Positions 18,609-27,617 of a DNA stretch of 64,000 bases are shown piece after piece. The first letter of the stretch is position 1, and each line of letters begins with the position of its first letter. The DNA lies in NCBI GenBank assembly GCA_902540235.1, contig CACBLI010000006.1:31352-95351 (forward strand), read 5' to 3'. Below the pieces are notes generated by a model that made no database searches, was not told the origin of the DNA, and worked only from the letters and a program-made list of their open reading frames with translations. A program made the translations under genes and the position numbers. Source of the DNA: an uncultured Pelagibacteraceae bacterium (GTDB lineage: Bacteria; Pseudomonadota; Alphaproteobacteria; Pelagibacterales; Pelagibacteraceae).

Positions 18609-19093
18609 TTTTCTCTGAATATTTTAGTTAATTCTATTAAAGATTTTTTAATTTTATCGTTTTTAATATTTTTAATTTGATTATCAAATTTGTCTTTTGT
18701 CACACTTCGATTAAGTTTTTTTTCTTTATTAATAATTTTTTCCTCATAATCAAAGCTGGTAAATTTAATCTTTTCTACAACTGTCTTTCCAAAAAAGTTA
18801 TTCATTCTATCTACAATTTCTTTTTTGGAATATTCTAAATCTACTTCTTTACCTCTTTGAACCATTACTAATAAAGTACTAACTCCAAATTTATTTGAAT
18901 TTTTAAATGATTTTGGATAACAAAATTTAAAAAGACTTTCTCCAGCTATAATCTTCCAGTTATTAAGTACTTCTGAGTAGACTTGACCTCTATTATTTAT
19001 TACTTTTTTAATATTTTTCGGCAAAGTGTCTTTTAAGGATCTTAAACCTTGAATGGTATTGAATCTCTGCTTAGTATTATTTTTATATTGCAT
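18605..19093 (-). CDS. DUF721 / DciA-like protein
   Basis: A 162-residue basic protein with the DUF721 pattern: the N-terminal LRSLKDTLPKNIKKVI, then LNNWKIIAGESLFKFCYPKSF (about residue 45), then a hydrophobic strand with LLVMVQRGKEVDLEYSKKEIVDRMNN. DUF721 proteins include DciA, which loads or assists the replicative helicase in bacteria lacking DnaC. The C-terminal half is Lys-rich. The start codon directly abuts the mutY start (CATATG), leaving no intergenic DNA. It heads the dsbA-smc group. Confidence 0.78.
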   Translation of the reverse strand: MQYKNNTKQRFNTIQGLRSLKDTLPKNIKKVINNRGQVYSEVLNNWKIIAGESLFKFCYPKSFKNSNKFGVSTLLVMVQRGKEVDLEYSKKEIVDRMNNFFGKTVVEKIKFTSFDYEEKIINKEKKLNRSVTKDKFDNQIKNIKNDKIKKSLIELTKIFREK

Positions 19094-20074
19094 ATGAAGG
19101 AAAAGATAATAACAAAAAAAATTCTTAAATGGTACGATTTAAATAAAAGATCTCTACCTTGGAGAAAAAAAGTTTCTTTAGAAAAAAAACAATATTATAC
19201 ACTAATAAGTGAATTTATGTTGCAACAAACTCAAGTTACGACTGTAATTCCTTTTTTTGAAAGATTTATTAGAAATTTACCTTCCATAAATTCTCTTGCA
19301 AAAGTTAATGATAAAAAATTAATAAAACTTTGGGAGGGCCTTGGATATTATTCTAGAGCAAGAAATCTAAAAAAAACTGCTAAAATTATAATTAGTAAAT
19401 ATAATGGAAAAATTCCAAATAATTATGGTGATTTAATATCTTTACCTGGTATTGGCAATTACACTGCTAATGCAATCTTAGCAATTGCCTTTAACAAATC
19501 CTACATTCCTTTAGATGGAAACATTGAAAGGGTCTTAAAAAGATATCTTTATTTAAAAAAAGATAAGGAAATACAAAAAGACAATCTAATAGAAAAAAAA
19601 TCTATTTTTGGAATTTCATCAAGAGCAAGTGATTATGCCCAAGCTTTAATGGAATTAGGAGCAATGATATGTAAACCAAAAAATCCTGAATGTAGCGGGT
19701 GTCCTATTCCAAAAAAATGCAAGTCTTATAAAAAGAAAGATTTTGATTTGGCTAAAATTACAAAAAAGAATAAAGAAAAATATTTTATTCTTAAAGTTTA
19801 TAAAAAAAATCAAAAATACTTATTAGTCAAAAATACAAAATTCAACTTTCTTAAAAATTTATCAATTTTTCCGATGGAAGAATTATCTAACCCAAAAAAT
19901 TTTAATGAAAATCTTAATTTTAAAATGTCAAATATGAATATGAATATAAAAATTCAATATCTCAAAAATGCAAAAAGATTTTCCTCATCACATTGGTTTG
20001 ATAAGAAAAAATTAGATAACTATATGCTTCCAACATTCACTAAAAAAGTGGTTAAATATTTAGAAAAAAATTAA
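19094..20074 (+). CDS. mutY: A/G-specific adenine DNA glycosylase
   Basis: Removes adenine mispaired with 8-oxoguanine. It has 326 residues from the ATG at 19094; an in-frame extension upstream lies inside the DUF721 gene and is not family sequence. Visible features are LPWRKK, EFMLQQTQVTTVIPFFERF (catalytic Glu), the HhH motif LPGIGNYTANAI and PLDGNIERV (catalytic Asp). Four cluster Cys follow in C-x6-C-x2-C-x5-C spacing (MICKPKNPECSGCPIPKKC). The C-terminal recognition domain is short, ending with SSSHWFDKKKLDNYMLP. Confidence 0.95.
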   Translation: MKEKIITKKILKWYDLNKRSLPWRKKVSLEKKQYYTLISEFMLQQTQVTTVIPFFERFIRNLPSINSLAKVNDKKLIKLWEGLGYYSRARNLKKTAKIIISKYNGKIPNNYGDLISLPGIGNYTANAILAIAFNKSYIPLDGNIERVLKRYLYLKKDKEIQKDNLIEKKSIFGISSRASDYAQALMELGAMICKPKNPECSGCPIPKKCKSYKKKDFDLAKITKKNKEKYFILKVYKKNQKYLLVKNTKFNFLKNLSIFPMEELSNPKNFNENLNFKMSNMNMNIKIQYLKNAKRFSSSHWFDKKKLDNYMLPTFTKKVVKYLEKN

Positions 20075-21219
20075 TGAAAAAAATAGCTGTAATTGGCGCT
20101 GGTATTTCAGGACTATTCATTGCTAATTTATTTAAGAGAAATAAAAAGTATCAAGTAACTATCTTTGAAAGAAATAGCTCAATCAATTTGAAAGAAGGTT
20201 ACGGTATTCAATTATCTGTCAACAGCATCAAACTTCTAAATAAAATTCAGTTTGATAAATTAGAAAATAATGAGAAATTTAATCCAGATAAAATCAATTT
20301 TTATTCAATTAAAAATTCCAAAAAGATATGTGAGTTAAATATATCAGATTTTAATACTGAAAATTGTAAATATACTACTCTTAGAAGATCATCATTTATT
20401 AATTTTTTAAAAAAGGATTTAGAAAAAGAAATAAAATTTGACCACACTATTTCAAAGATAGAACAGCAAGATCAAATCGTTAAAATCACTTTTAAAAATA
20501 ATGAAATTTATGAATTCGACTATTTAGTTATTTCAGATGGTGTCTTTTCAAAGAGTAAAAGTTTGTTATCAAAAAATAAAACTGAACCAAAATTTAATGA
20601 TACGTTAGCTATTAGAGGAATAATACCAAGCCATTCAAATATGGCTGATAAAAAAAACATTTCATTGTTTTTAGGTTCAAATTTTCATTATGTTATTTAT
20701 CCAGTATCTCCAGATGGAGATTTAAACTTTATAGCTGTAATGAAATATCAACTTTCAGAGGATGAGCAAAAAGATTACTCGTTGTTTAATGACAATATTT
20801 TTATTAATAAGATTTTAGATAAAGTTCCGGACATAAATAAGAATTTTTTTGATAATATTGATGATCTAAAGATATATCCAGTATTTATCAGCCATGATTT
20901 TTTTAAAGTTAAAAACAATAATATTCATTTAATAGGAGATGCTTTTTTTGCTTTTCCACCATCATTTGCTCAAGGTGCATCACAATCAATAGAGGGTGCA
21001 TATGAATTATTTGAGAATATACAGAATAATACTGAAGATAATTTTTTTAAAAATAGAGTTAATAAAACAAAAATGGTTAATAATCGCTCAAAGTTTAATC
21101 AATTTGCTTTTCATTTATCTAATCCATTAACAACATTATTGAGAAATATTTTTTTGAAAAGATTGGTAAAAAACAAAAAGTTTTTAGAGAGCTATCTTGG
21201 TAAAATATATAAAAACTAA
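20074..21219 (+). CDS. FAD-dependent monooxygenase (UbiH / salicylate hydroxylase-like)
   Basis: A 381-residue group A flavoprotein monooxygenase. The N-terminal AVIGAGISGLFIANLF binds FAD. DYLVISDGVFSKSKSLL is the DG motif, and HLIGDAFFAFPPSFAQGASQSIEGAYELF (split over the GD motif, about residue 290) is the second FAD motif. The substrate cannot be read from sequence; aromatic ring or quinone hydroxylation is usual for the family. It starts at the last base of mutY and ends in a 4-bp stop overlap (CTAA) with convergent ccrM. Asn/Lys-rich like its neighbours. Confidence 0.82.
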   Translation: MKKIAVIGAGISGLFIANLFKRNKKYQVTIFERNSSINLKEGYGIQLSVNSIKLLNKIQFDKLENNEKFNPDKINFYSIKNSKKICELNISDFNTENCKYTTLRRSSFINFLKKDLEKEIKFDHTISKIEQQDQIVKITFKNNEIYEFDYLVISDGVFSKSKSLLSKNKTEPKFNDTLAIRGIIPSHSNMADKKNISLFLGSNFHYVIYPVSPDGDLNFIAVMKYQLSEDEQKDYSLFNDNIFINKILDKVPDINKNFFDNIDDLKIYPVFISHDFFKVKNNNIHLIGDAFFAFPPSFAQGASQSIEGAYELFENIQNNTEDNFFKNRVNKTKMVNNRSKFNQFAFHLSNPLTTLLRNIFLKRLVKNKKFLESYLGKIYKN

Positions 21220-22286
21220 TTATTAGAAATTAATCTTTGTCTTAAATGATCGATAGGAACCGCGTTTCCATTCAAGTTATAATGCCAATAGGTCCATCCA
21301 TTACAGCTTTCAGCTCCTAAGATTGTAGCTGCTACTTTATGAATTGAGCCTTCAGTTTGAGCATGTTTAATACTGCCATCTGCCCTAATTTTTGCGCTAA
21401 TTTCCTTTTTATTATCAAAAATAGTAGTTCCTGGTTTTATTATTCCTAATTCAACTAAAGAACCAAAAGGTATTCTTGGTTTAGATCTACCATTTTGCAA
21501 AGTATCTAAATTATCATCCTCTAAAGGTTTTGTTTTCTTTAGTCTTTGTTCAGCAGCTTTAAAATAGGTTTTTTCTTTTTCAATCCCGTAATAATTTCTA
21601 CCTAATTTTTTTGCAACAGTTGATGTTGTTCCTGATCCTAAAAAAGGATCTAAAACAAAATCATTTTTATTTGTCGTTGCTAATAAAATTCTGTGAAGTA
21701 GAGCTTCAGGTTTTTGAGTAGAATGTACTTTTTTTCCATTCTTTTTTAGTCTTTCAGAACCATTACAAATCGGCAATTCCCAGTTAGATCTCATTTGAAG
21801 ATCATCATTTAAACATTTTAAGGATTGATAATTAAAAGTATATTTTGATTTTTCAGACTTAGATGCCCAAATTAAAGTTTCGTGGGCATTGGTGAAACGA
21901 GTTCCTCTAAAATTTGGCATTGGATTTTTTTTATTCCAAATGACGTCATTTAAAATCCAAAAACCTAAATTTTGAATAGCTGAACCAACTCTAAATATAT
22001 TGTGATAACTACCAATTACCCAAATAGCTCCATCTTTTTTTAAAATTCTTTTACATTCGCTTAACCATGAATAAGTGAAGTCATCATATTTTTTGAAATT
22101 TTCAAATTGATCCCATTTATCATTTACCGCGCTAACTTTAGATCTATCTGGTCTTGTAAGTTCACCTTTTAATTGTAGGTTGTAGGGAGGGTCGGCAAAG
22201 ATTAAATCAAAAGTTTCATCAGGAATTTTTTTTAGTTCTTTTAAACTATCACCATTAATTAATTTATTTTTTAAGTTTAAATTCAT
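21216..22286 (-). CDS. ccrM: Cell-cycle-regulated DNA adenine methyltransferase (GANTC), CcrM
   Basis: Beta-class adenine-N6 methyltransferase that methylates GANTC in alphaproteobacteria. It has 356 residues from the ATG at 22286; an upstream TTG frame extension coincides with the -35 box and is rejected. Catalytic DPPYNLQL (about residue 27) precedes the SAM motif DPFLGSGTTSTVAKKLGR (about 200), the beta-class order. The C-terminal RAMA-type domain with GSIHKVAATILGAESCNGWTYWHY is the CcrM hallmark separating it from restriction methylases. No restriction gene is near. It shares stop-codon bases with the upstream convergent monooxygenase. Confidence 0.95.
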   Translation of the reverse strand: MNLNLKNKLINGDSLKELKKIPDETFDLIFADPPYNLQLKGELTRPDRSKVSAVNDKWDQFENFKKYDDFTYSWLSECKRILKKDGAIWVIGSYHNIFRVGSAIQNLGFWILNDVIWNKKNPMPNFRGTRFTNAHETLIWASKSEKSKYTFNYQSLKCLNDDLQMRSNWELPICNGSERLKKNGKKVHSTQKPEALLHRILLATTNKNDFVLDPFLGSGTTSTVAKKLGRNYYGIEKEKTYFKAAEQRLKKTKPLEDDNLDTLQNGRSKPRIPFGSLVELGIIKPGTTIFDNKKEISAKIRADGSIKHAQTEGSIHKVAATILGAESCNGWTYWHYNLNGNAVPIDHLRQRLISNN

Positions 22287-22299
22287 TTTATAAAAATAA

Positions 22300-22328
22300 A
22301 TTAGACTCCAAAAAGATTCTTGGGTCAA
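22300..22328 (-). promoter_or_regulatory. Promoter of ccrM containing two GANTC methylation sites
   Basis: On the minus strand TTGACC (22328-22323) and TCTAAT (22305-22300) are separated by exactly 17 bp, each 5/6 to sigma-70 consensus. The spacer holds GAATC (22319-22315), and GAGTC (22308-22304) overlaps the -10. Transcription would start around 22293, about 7 nt before the ccrM ATG. Both sites are targets of the encoded enzyme, so promoter methylation could feed back on expression, as known for Caulobacter ccrM. Confidence 0.6.
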
Positions 22329-22405
22329 CCTAGGATTGAATTATTTGAACTTGATATGTGTAGTTTTTTTTTAAGATCACAAGATATTGTGTTTCTACGT
22401 GAAAC

Positions 22406-22966
22406 TTATTTATAACTCATAATTGGATTAAAAGTGACTCTATGATGTTTTGTAATACCAAGTTTTTTTATGGCTTTTAAATGTTGCTTAGTCCCATAAC
22501 CAAAATTTTGATCCCAACAATAACCATCAAACTTTTTTGACAAATTTGTTATCATTTTATCTCGAGAAACCTTGGCAATAATTGAGGCCGCAGATATAGA
22601 TGGTATTTTTTGGTCTCCCTTTATTACAGCTTTAAGATGATAATTTTTAATTTTTGGCAATTTATTACCATCGATAAAAATTAAGTGAGGTTTTTTTTTG
22701 AGCTTTTTTATTGCCCTTTTCATTGCAAGTAAACTTGCTTGTAAAATATTTTTTTTTTCAATTTCCGCAACTGTAGCTCTACCTACTGCCCAGATTGAAT
22801 TTTTTTTGATATACTTAGATAATACTTCTCTATTAGATTTATTTAAACTTTTAGAGTCCTTTAGTAATTTTTTATCTATAGTCCTATTTAATATTACTGC
22901 AGCTGCATAAACTGGACCAATTAAACTACCTCGTCCGACCTCATCTACTCCTGCAATCAATCTCAT
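22406..22966 (-). CDS. rnhB: Ribonuclease HII
   Basis: Cleaves RNA-DNA hybrids and removes single ribonucleotides from DNA. It has 186 residues. The DEVGRG motif is in IAGVDEVGRGSLIGPVYAA (residues about 4-22), with later acidic residues in LIFIDGNKLP (about 95) and the SAASIIAKVSRDKMI segment (about 125). The short C-terminus ends in HHRVTFNPIMSYK. The start ATG shares its last base with the stop of the upstream UDG-like gene. Confidence 0.96.
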   Translation of the reverse strand: MRLIAGVDEVGRGSLIGPVYAAAVILNRTIDKKLLKDSKSLNKSNREVLSKYIKKNSIWAVGRATVAEIEKKNILQASLLAMKRAIKKLKKKPHLIFIDGNKLPKIKNYHLKAVIKGDQKIPSISAASIIAKVSRDKMITNLSKKFDGYCWDQNFGYGTKQHLKAIKKLGITKHHRVTFNPIMSYK

Positions 22967-23694
22967 TAAACTTTAATATTTAAATCCTCAATTTTTCTTT
23001 TTATTTTCTTTAAATCTTCCCATGAATATCTTTTATTTTCAGGGAATCTAATTAAGTAAGACGGACTAAAAGAAATAATGAGTGGGTAGGTTTTGTTGTT
23101 AAGAATTATCTCTTTCCAATTTCCTCGTTCTAAAGAAATTTTATCATTTATACCCGTAACTGCCTCCATGGCAGTGCTTCCCATTAAAATGATAATTTTT
23201 GGATCTATAATAGTGATATGCTCTTTTATAAAAATTGAGTATCTCTTTATTTCTTTACTTGTCGGTTTTCTATCATCAGGAGGTCTAAAATTTACTGAGT
23301 ATGCTGTATATATTTTTTCTTTTTTAACATTTATAGCCAATAACATTTTTTTTAACAATTCGCCGACATTCCCTTGAAAGGAATAACCAGAGTTATCCTC
23401 TAAATCTCCTGGTGTTTCACCAATTAACATAATTGGACTATCGATGTTTCCATCTCCTAAAATAAGATTTTTTGCATTATCTTTTAGATTACAATCATCA
23501 ATTGAATTAATTTTTCTTTTCAGTTCCTGAAGTTTTGTTTTTTTATCTAAATTATTTTGGACGACTTTTTTCTCACTATCCTTAACAATTTTAAATCTAT
23601 TTATGGGTTTATTTTCAAAAATAAAATCGGGCTCAATTATATCAATAAATTCTTGTACATATTTAGCATTTTGATTTAAGCCTTTTTTAGTCAT
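22966..23694 (-). CDS. Uracil-DNA glycosylase family 4/5-like protein with altered motifs
   Basis: A 242-residue protein of the UDG superfamily, normally removing uracil from DNA. Motif 1 is IGETPGDLEDNSGYSFQG (about residues 91-108), then NFRPPDDRKPTSKEI and LMGSTAMEAV. Only one Cys is present (residue 68), so the four-Cys iron-sulfur cluster of family 4 cannot form. The usual HPxxL of motif 2 is replaced by SPSYL (210-214). As I recall, alphaproteobacterial relatives already lack some cluster Cys, but the lost His is more unusual. Glycosylase activity is therefore uncertain. It lies 11 bp from the divergent TPR gene. Confidence 0.75.
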   Translation of the reverse strand: MTKKGLNQNAKYVQEFIDIIEPDFIFENKPINRFKIVKDSEKKVVQNNLDKKTKLQELKRKINSIDDCNLKDNAKNLILGDGNIDSPIMLIGETPGDLEDNSGYSFQGNVGELLKKMLLAINVKKEKIYTAYSVNFRPPDDRKPTSKEIKRYSIFIKEHITIIDPKIIILMGSTAMEAVTGINDKISLERGNWKEIILNNKTYPLIISFSPSYLIRFPENKRYSWEDLKKIKRKIEDLNIKV

Positions 23695-23705
23695 ACACTG
23701 CAGAA

Positions 23706-25388
23706 ATGCTCTTTAAAAAATTAAAATTTCTATTTATTATTTTGATAATTTATCAAATTTCATTCAATTCTCAAAGTGCTAGTTTCGATAGACTAAATTC
23801 CAAAAACTTATCAAAATATTTTTCAGGGATAGTAGCTTTTGAGAATAAAGATAATTCTTCAGCACTAGAATTTTTTAATTCATCGAAGATTTTACTTAAT
23901 GCTCACGAACCTTATTTAAAAAGATATGTTAATTCTTTAGTTTTAGAAAATAAAATTTCTCAAGCTATAAATTTGATTAAAAATAATCAAAATAAAAACC
24001 AAATATTTTTTGATGCTTATTTATTGTTAATTGTAGATGGTTTAAAAAAAAATGATTTAGATAGAGCATATAGGTATGTAAATAAACTAAAAGAATTTGA
24101 TGAACAAAATGGATTTAATTCTGCCATAAGTGAGAGTTTGAAACAGTATATTTATCTTTTTAAAGAAAAGAATTTTTTGGATGAAAAACAAAATTTTGGA
24201 AAATTAACTATTATATCTGAAGCGTTTCAAAGATGTTATTTAAATGATAAAAATACAGATTCTTATTTTCGAAAACTTATCAATGATACTGAAGGCGATT
24301 ATACAAGATACATATTTTTTTATCTAAGTTATTTGATACAGAACAACAGATTAGAGGATGCAAAAATACTTACTAATGATATTGAGTACATTAATTCTAC
24401 TTTGTTATTGTCCCAGGGTAAAAGTTGGATTGAGAAAGGAAATTCAGAAAAATTGACACAAGTTTTTTCTTGTAAAAATCCTAATGATGTAATTAGTGAA
24501 TTTTTATTTTTAGTTTCAAATTTGTACTCTTCACAGGACAATTTTAATAAATCTAATTTTTATTTAAATTTATCTAATTATTTAAATCCCAAATTTAAAT
24601 TTAATTTAGCTCTAGTAGCGGAAAATCAATATTTTAATCAAGAGTACTTGAAAGCTAAAAAAACTTTAAAAGTCTTTAAAAAAGAAGATCATTTTTATTA
24701 TTGGTTTAGAGTTAAAAAGGAGGCTCAAATAATTGAGAAGCAAAGAAACAAAAAAGAGGCTTTGAATTATATTACAGCTGAGTTTGATAAAATTGATGAA
24801 CCAAATAAAAAAATATTATTTGATATAGCAAACTTTTATAAAAATTCGAAAGAGTACGAGCAAGCAATAAAGTATTATACAAAACTATTAGAGTCTTTTG
24901 ATATAAATTCTGAGATGAAATCAGATCTCCTATATAGAAGGGGAGGGAGTTATGAAAGACTAAATAAATTTCAAAAAGCAGACGAAGATTTGTTGCAAGC
25001 CTTAGAAATCACTCCAGACGATGCATATATTTTAAATTATCTTGCTTATTCATGGCTAGAACGAGATTATAAAATTTATGAAGCGATTGACATGCTTAAA
25101 ATAGCCTATGAGGCTACTACTGATGATCCTTATATAATTGATTCTATTGGATGGGCTTATTATTTGATTGATGATTTCGTCAAGGCTGAAAAATTTTTAA
25201 AGAGAGCAGTGGAGTTGATGCCAGATGATCCCATAGTTAATGATCATTATGGAGATATTCTATGGAAACTAAATCGTAAAATTCAAGCAAGATATTTTTG
25301 GTCAAATGTTCTTAAAATGGATGATGCAGAGGAGGAAATGATTAACAAAATAAATATAAAACTGGTTGAGGGCATAAAGAATTCTTAA
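23706..25388 (+). CDS. Tetratricopeptide-repeat protein, exported
   Basis: A 560-residue protein with an N-terminal signal peptide (MLFKKLKFLFIILIIYQISF) and helical repeats throughout. Clear TPR units lie in the C-terminal third, for example AIKYYTKLLESFDINSEM, DLLYRRGGSYERLNKFQKAD, and DSIGWAYYLIDDFVKAEKFL followed by RAVELMPDDPIVNDHYGDIL. Cell-envelope localisation is inferred from the signal. A TPR protein directly upstream of ispE is a recurring alphaproteobacterial arrangement; its function is unknown to me. Repeats imply protein-protein scaffolding. It is 1 bp from ispE. Confidence 0.85.
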   Translation: MLFKKLKFLFIILIIYQISFNSQSASFDRLNSKNLSKYFSGIVAFENKDNSSALEFFNSSKILLNAHEPYLKRYVNSLVLENKISQAINLIKNNQNKNQIFFDAYLLLIVDGLKKNDLDRAYRYVNKLKEFDEQNGFNSAISESLKQYIYLFKEKNFLDEKQNFGKLTIISEAFQRCYLNDKNTDSYFRKLINDTEGDYTRYIFFYLSYLIQNNRLEDAKILTNDIEYINSTLLLSQGKSWIEKGNSEKLTQVFSCKNPNDVISEFLFLVSNLYSSQDNFNKSNFYLNLSNYLNPKFKFNLALVAENQYFNQEYLKAKKTLKVFKKEDHFYYWFRVKKEAQIIEKQRNKKEALNYITAEFDKIDEPNKKILFDIANFYKNSKEYEQAIKYYTKLLESFDINSEMKSDLLYRRGGSYERLNKFQKADEDLLQALEITPDDAYILNYLAYSWLERDYKIYEAIDMLKIAYEATTDDPYIIDSIGWAYYLIDDFVKAEKFLKRAVELMPDDPIVNDHYGDILWKLNRKIQARYFWSNVLKMDDAEEEMINKINIKLVEGIKNS

Positions 25389-25389
25389 A

Positions 25390-26232
25390 ATGCAAGCTAA
25401 TATCAGATCCTATGCAAAGATAAATTTAGCTTTAAATGTAATCAAAAAAATTTCGAATTTTCATAAAATCGAAAGCATTGTTTCATTTATCTCTTTACAT
25501 GATGAAATATTGATTAAGAAAATTAAATCAAAAAATCATATCATTTCTTTTACTGGTAAATTTTCGAAAAATATTGGCAAAATTAATACTGTTTCTAATT
25601 TACTAAATATTTTGGATAACAAAAAATTACTTAAAAATAATAAGTTTAAGATTAAGATTAAGAAAAATATCCCGGTTCAAGCTGGATTGGGAGGTGGTTC
25701 TATGAACGCAGCTAGCATTTTAAATTATTTAATTAAAAAAAAAATCATAAAGATTAATCAGAGACAAATTAAAGTTATTTGTAAATTGGTGGGTTCAGAT
25801 GTGCTTTTGGGTCTTAATTCAACCAATACTGTTATTAATTACAAGAATGAAATCAAACGTTTTAATAATAAGCAAAAAATTTATACTTTAGTCATCAAAC
25901 CAACTATTGGGTGTTCCACAAAACGAGTATACGCTAAAATAAGAAAATTTGATAAGCCAAAATTCACTAAGCCTAATAAACAAATGTTTAATTTACAATT
26001 TTTGAAAAAAATGACTAATTCGTTAGAACCTATTGTTTTTTCTATGCACAGAAAGCTAAAAACCATCAAATCTTTTTTAGAGAAATACACCTGCGCAGAA
26101 TTTGTAAGAATGACGGGATCGGGTTCTGCGATAGTTGCATACTTTTATTCTAAAGAAAATTGCGATAAAGCTAAAAGGCATTTTAATAAAAAATACAAAA
26201 ATTACTGGTGTATATCTTCAAAAACTATATAA
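25390..26232 (+). CDS. ispE: 4-diphosphocytidyl-2-C-methyl-D-erythritol kinase
   Basis: GHMP kinase of the MEP pathway that phosphorylates CDP-ME. It has 280 residues. RSYAKINLALNV is the N-terminal substrate motif, and PVQAGLGGGSMNAASIL (about residue 96) is the ATP-binding Gly-rich loop. The KLVGSDVLLGL segment and the C-terminal VRMTGSGSAIVAYF also match. GSDVLLGL replaces the commoner GADVPFF pattern, a mild divergence. It supplies isoprenoids that also feed the crt genes upstream in the window. tRNA-Gln begins 33 bp downstream. Confidence 0.93.
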   Translation: MQANIRSYAKINLALNVIKKISNFHKIESIVSFISLHDEILIKKIKSKNHIISFTGKFSKNIGKINTVSNLLNILDNKKLLKNNKFKIKIKKNIPVQAGLGGGSMNAASILNYLIKKKIIKINQRQIKVICKLVGSDVLLGLNSTNTVINYKNEIKRFNNKQKIYTLVIKPTIGCSTKRVYAKIRKFDKPKFTKPNKQMFNLQFLKKMTNSLEPIVFSMHRKLKTIKSFLEKYTCAEFVRMTGSGSAIVAYFYSKENCDKAKRHFNKKYKNYWCISSKTI

Positions 26233-26265
26233 ATCATAAATTTTTGTGTTATATGAACTTAATAC

Positions 26266-26339
26266 TGGGGCGTAGCCAAGCGGTAAGGCACGGGTTTTTG
26301 GTACCTGCATCCTAGGTTCGAATCCTAGCGCCCCAGCCA
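26266..26339 (+). tRNA. tRNA-Gln (anticodon TTG), CCA encoded
   Basis: The cloverleaf folds cleanly: a 7-bp acceptor stem (TGGGGCG with CGCCCCA), D arm GCC...GGC with a GG-containing loop, anticodon stem CGGGT/ACCTG with loop TTTTGGT giving anticodon TTG, and T stem CTAGG/CCTAG with the canonical loop TTCGAAT. Discriminator G is at 26336 and the genomic CCA at 26337-26339. The start codon of the CCA-adding enzyme follows only 3 bp later. Confidence 0.97.
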
Positions 26340-26342
26340 ATT

Positions 26343-27617
26343 ATGAAAAACTTTTTAAAAAAAATTTTTATTAGTTCTAATAACCTAGAAAACATAAGCC
26401 AAAGTATTATAGAAATTTCTAAAAAAACCCCCGTCAATAAAATCTTCAAAGCGATAAATAATTATTCCACGGATAGTGAAGTTAGATATGTAGGCGGATG
26501 TATTAGAAAAATATTGAATAATGAAAAAGTTGACGACATTGACATGGCGACGAATTTAGAGCCTAACATAGTTTGTGATGTTTTAAATAGTAATAACATT
26601 AATTTTTACAAAACTGGTATAGACCATGGTACAATTACGGCAGTAATAGATGAACATAAATTTGAAATTACTTCCTTAAGAGAGGATGTATCAACTGACG
26701 GAAGACATGCAAATGTAAAATTTTCTAAAAGTTGGAAAAAAGATGCTTCAAGAAGAGACTTTACAATTAATTCTATTTATTCAGATATTAAAGGTAATTT
26801 ATTTGATCCTTATAATGGTAAGGATGACCTTAAAAAGGGTTTTGTAAATTTTATAGGTGATCCAGATAAAAGAATTAAAGAGGATTATCTAAGAATTTTA
26901 AGATATTTAAGATTTTTTCTATCTTATTCTAAAAAGTCTCACGATAAAGATCTTATACGTAAATTAAAATTAAACCTTAACGGCGTTTCAAAGCTCTCAA
27001 AAGATAGATTATTAGATGAATTAAAAAAGCTCATCAAGGCAGAAAATTTGGAGAAGCTATCTAAAGACAAAATATGCTTGGAATTGATTTCACTAATTTT
27101 CCCTGAGTTAAAAAATATAAATATATTTTCTAAATTAAATTCTCTTAAAAGACAGATAGTCGAAAACTCTGATTTTATTTTTTTAATATCTTTGATGGTA
27201 ATTGATGATACTGATAATTCTGATTATTTTTTTTATAAATTTAATATTTCTAAAAAAGATGAGAAAAGAATTAAAAAAATCAGCAATTTTTACAAAGAAA
27301 AAGGAGGTTTCAAAAAATTTAATGAGAAAGAAATTAATGAAATTTTTTATTATGATGGAAAACAAGCAGTTTTAGATATTTTAAACTTTAAAATTATCAA
27401 ATCAAAAAAAATTGATAATAGTTTAATTAAATTAAGTAAAACTTACATAAATAAAATCAAACCAATTATACCAATTGGAGCATCTGAATTAATGGAAAAA
27501 TATAAAATTCCAGAAGGCAAACAACTTGGTTTAAAACTAAAGTTAATCGAGGAGTTATGGATTAAAAATAACTTTAAAATCTCTGATCACCAAGTGGAAA
27601 AAATTGTCAAAGATTAA
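26343..27617 (+). CDS. cca: tRNA nucleotidyltransferase / poly(A) polymerase family (CCA-adding enzyme)
   Basis: Class II nucleotidyltransferase that adds or repairs tRNA CCA ends; poly(A) polymerase is the alternative in this family. It has 424 residues. The catalytic loop is [12 protein letters not shown] with DDIDMATN (about residues 50-73), followed by [23 protein letters not shown] and the RILRYLRFF segment. The C-terminal half is more divergent and Lys-rich. The mRNA start lies 3 nt after the tRNA-Gln CCA, so there is no room for a separate ribosome-binding site. The stop codon overlaps convergent greA by 4 bp (TTAA). Confidence 0.92.
   Translation: MKNFLKKIFISSNNLENISQSIIEISKKTPVNKIFKAINNYSTDSEVRYVGGCIRKILNNEKVDDIDMATNLEPNIVCDVLNSNNINFYKTGIDHGTITAVIDEHKFEITSLREDVSTDGRHANVKFSKSWKKDASRRDFTINSIYSDIKGNLFDPYNGKDDLKKGFVNFIGDPDKRIKEDYLRILRYLRFFLSYSKKSHDKDLIRKLKLNLNGVSKLSKDRLLDELKKLIKAENLEKLSKDKICLELISLIFPELKNINIFSKLNSLKRQIVENSDFIFLISLMVIDDTDNSDYFFYKFNISKKDEKRIKKISNFYKEKGGFKKFNEKEINEIFYYDGKQAVLDILNFKIIKSKKIDNSLIKLSKTYINKIKPIIPIGASELMEKYKIPEGKQLGLKLKLIEELWIKNNFKISDHQVEKIVKD

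Noticed and set aside
22287..22405. Possible small gene or riboswitch upstream of ccrM
   Set aside because: No open frame of note; the space is explained by the ccrM promoter and the end of rnhB.
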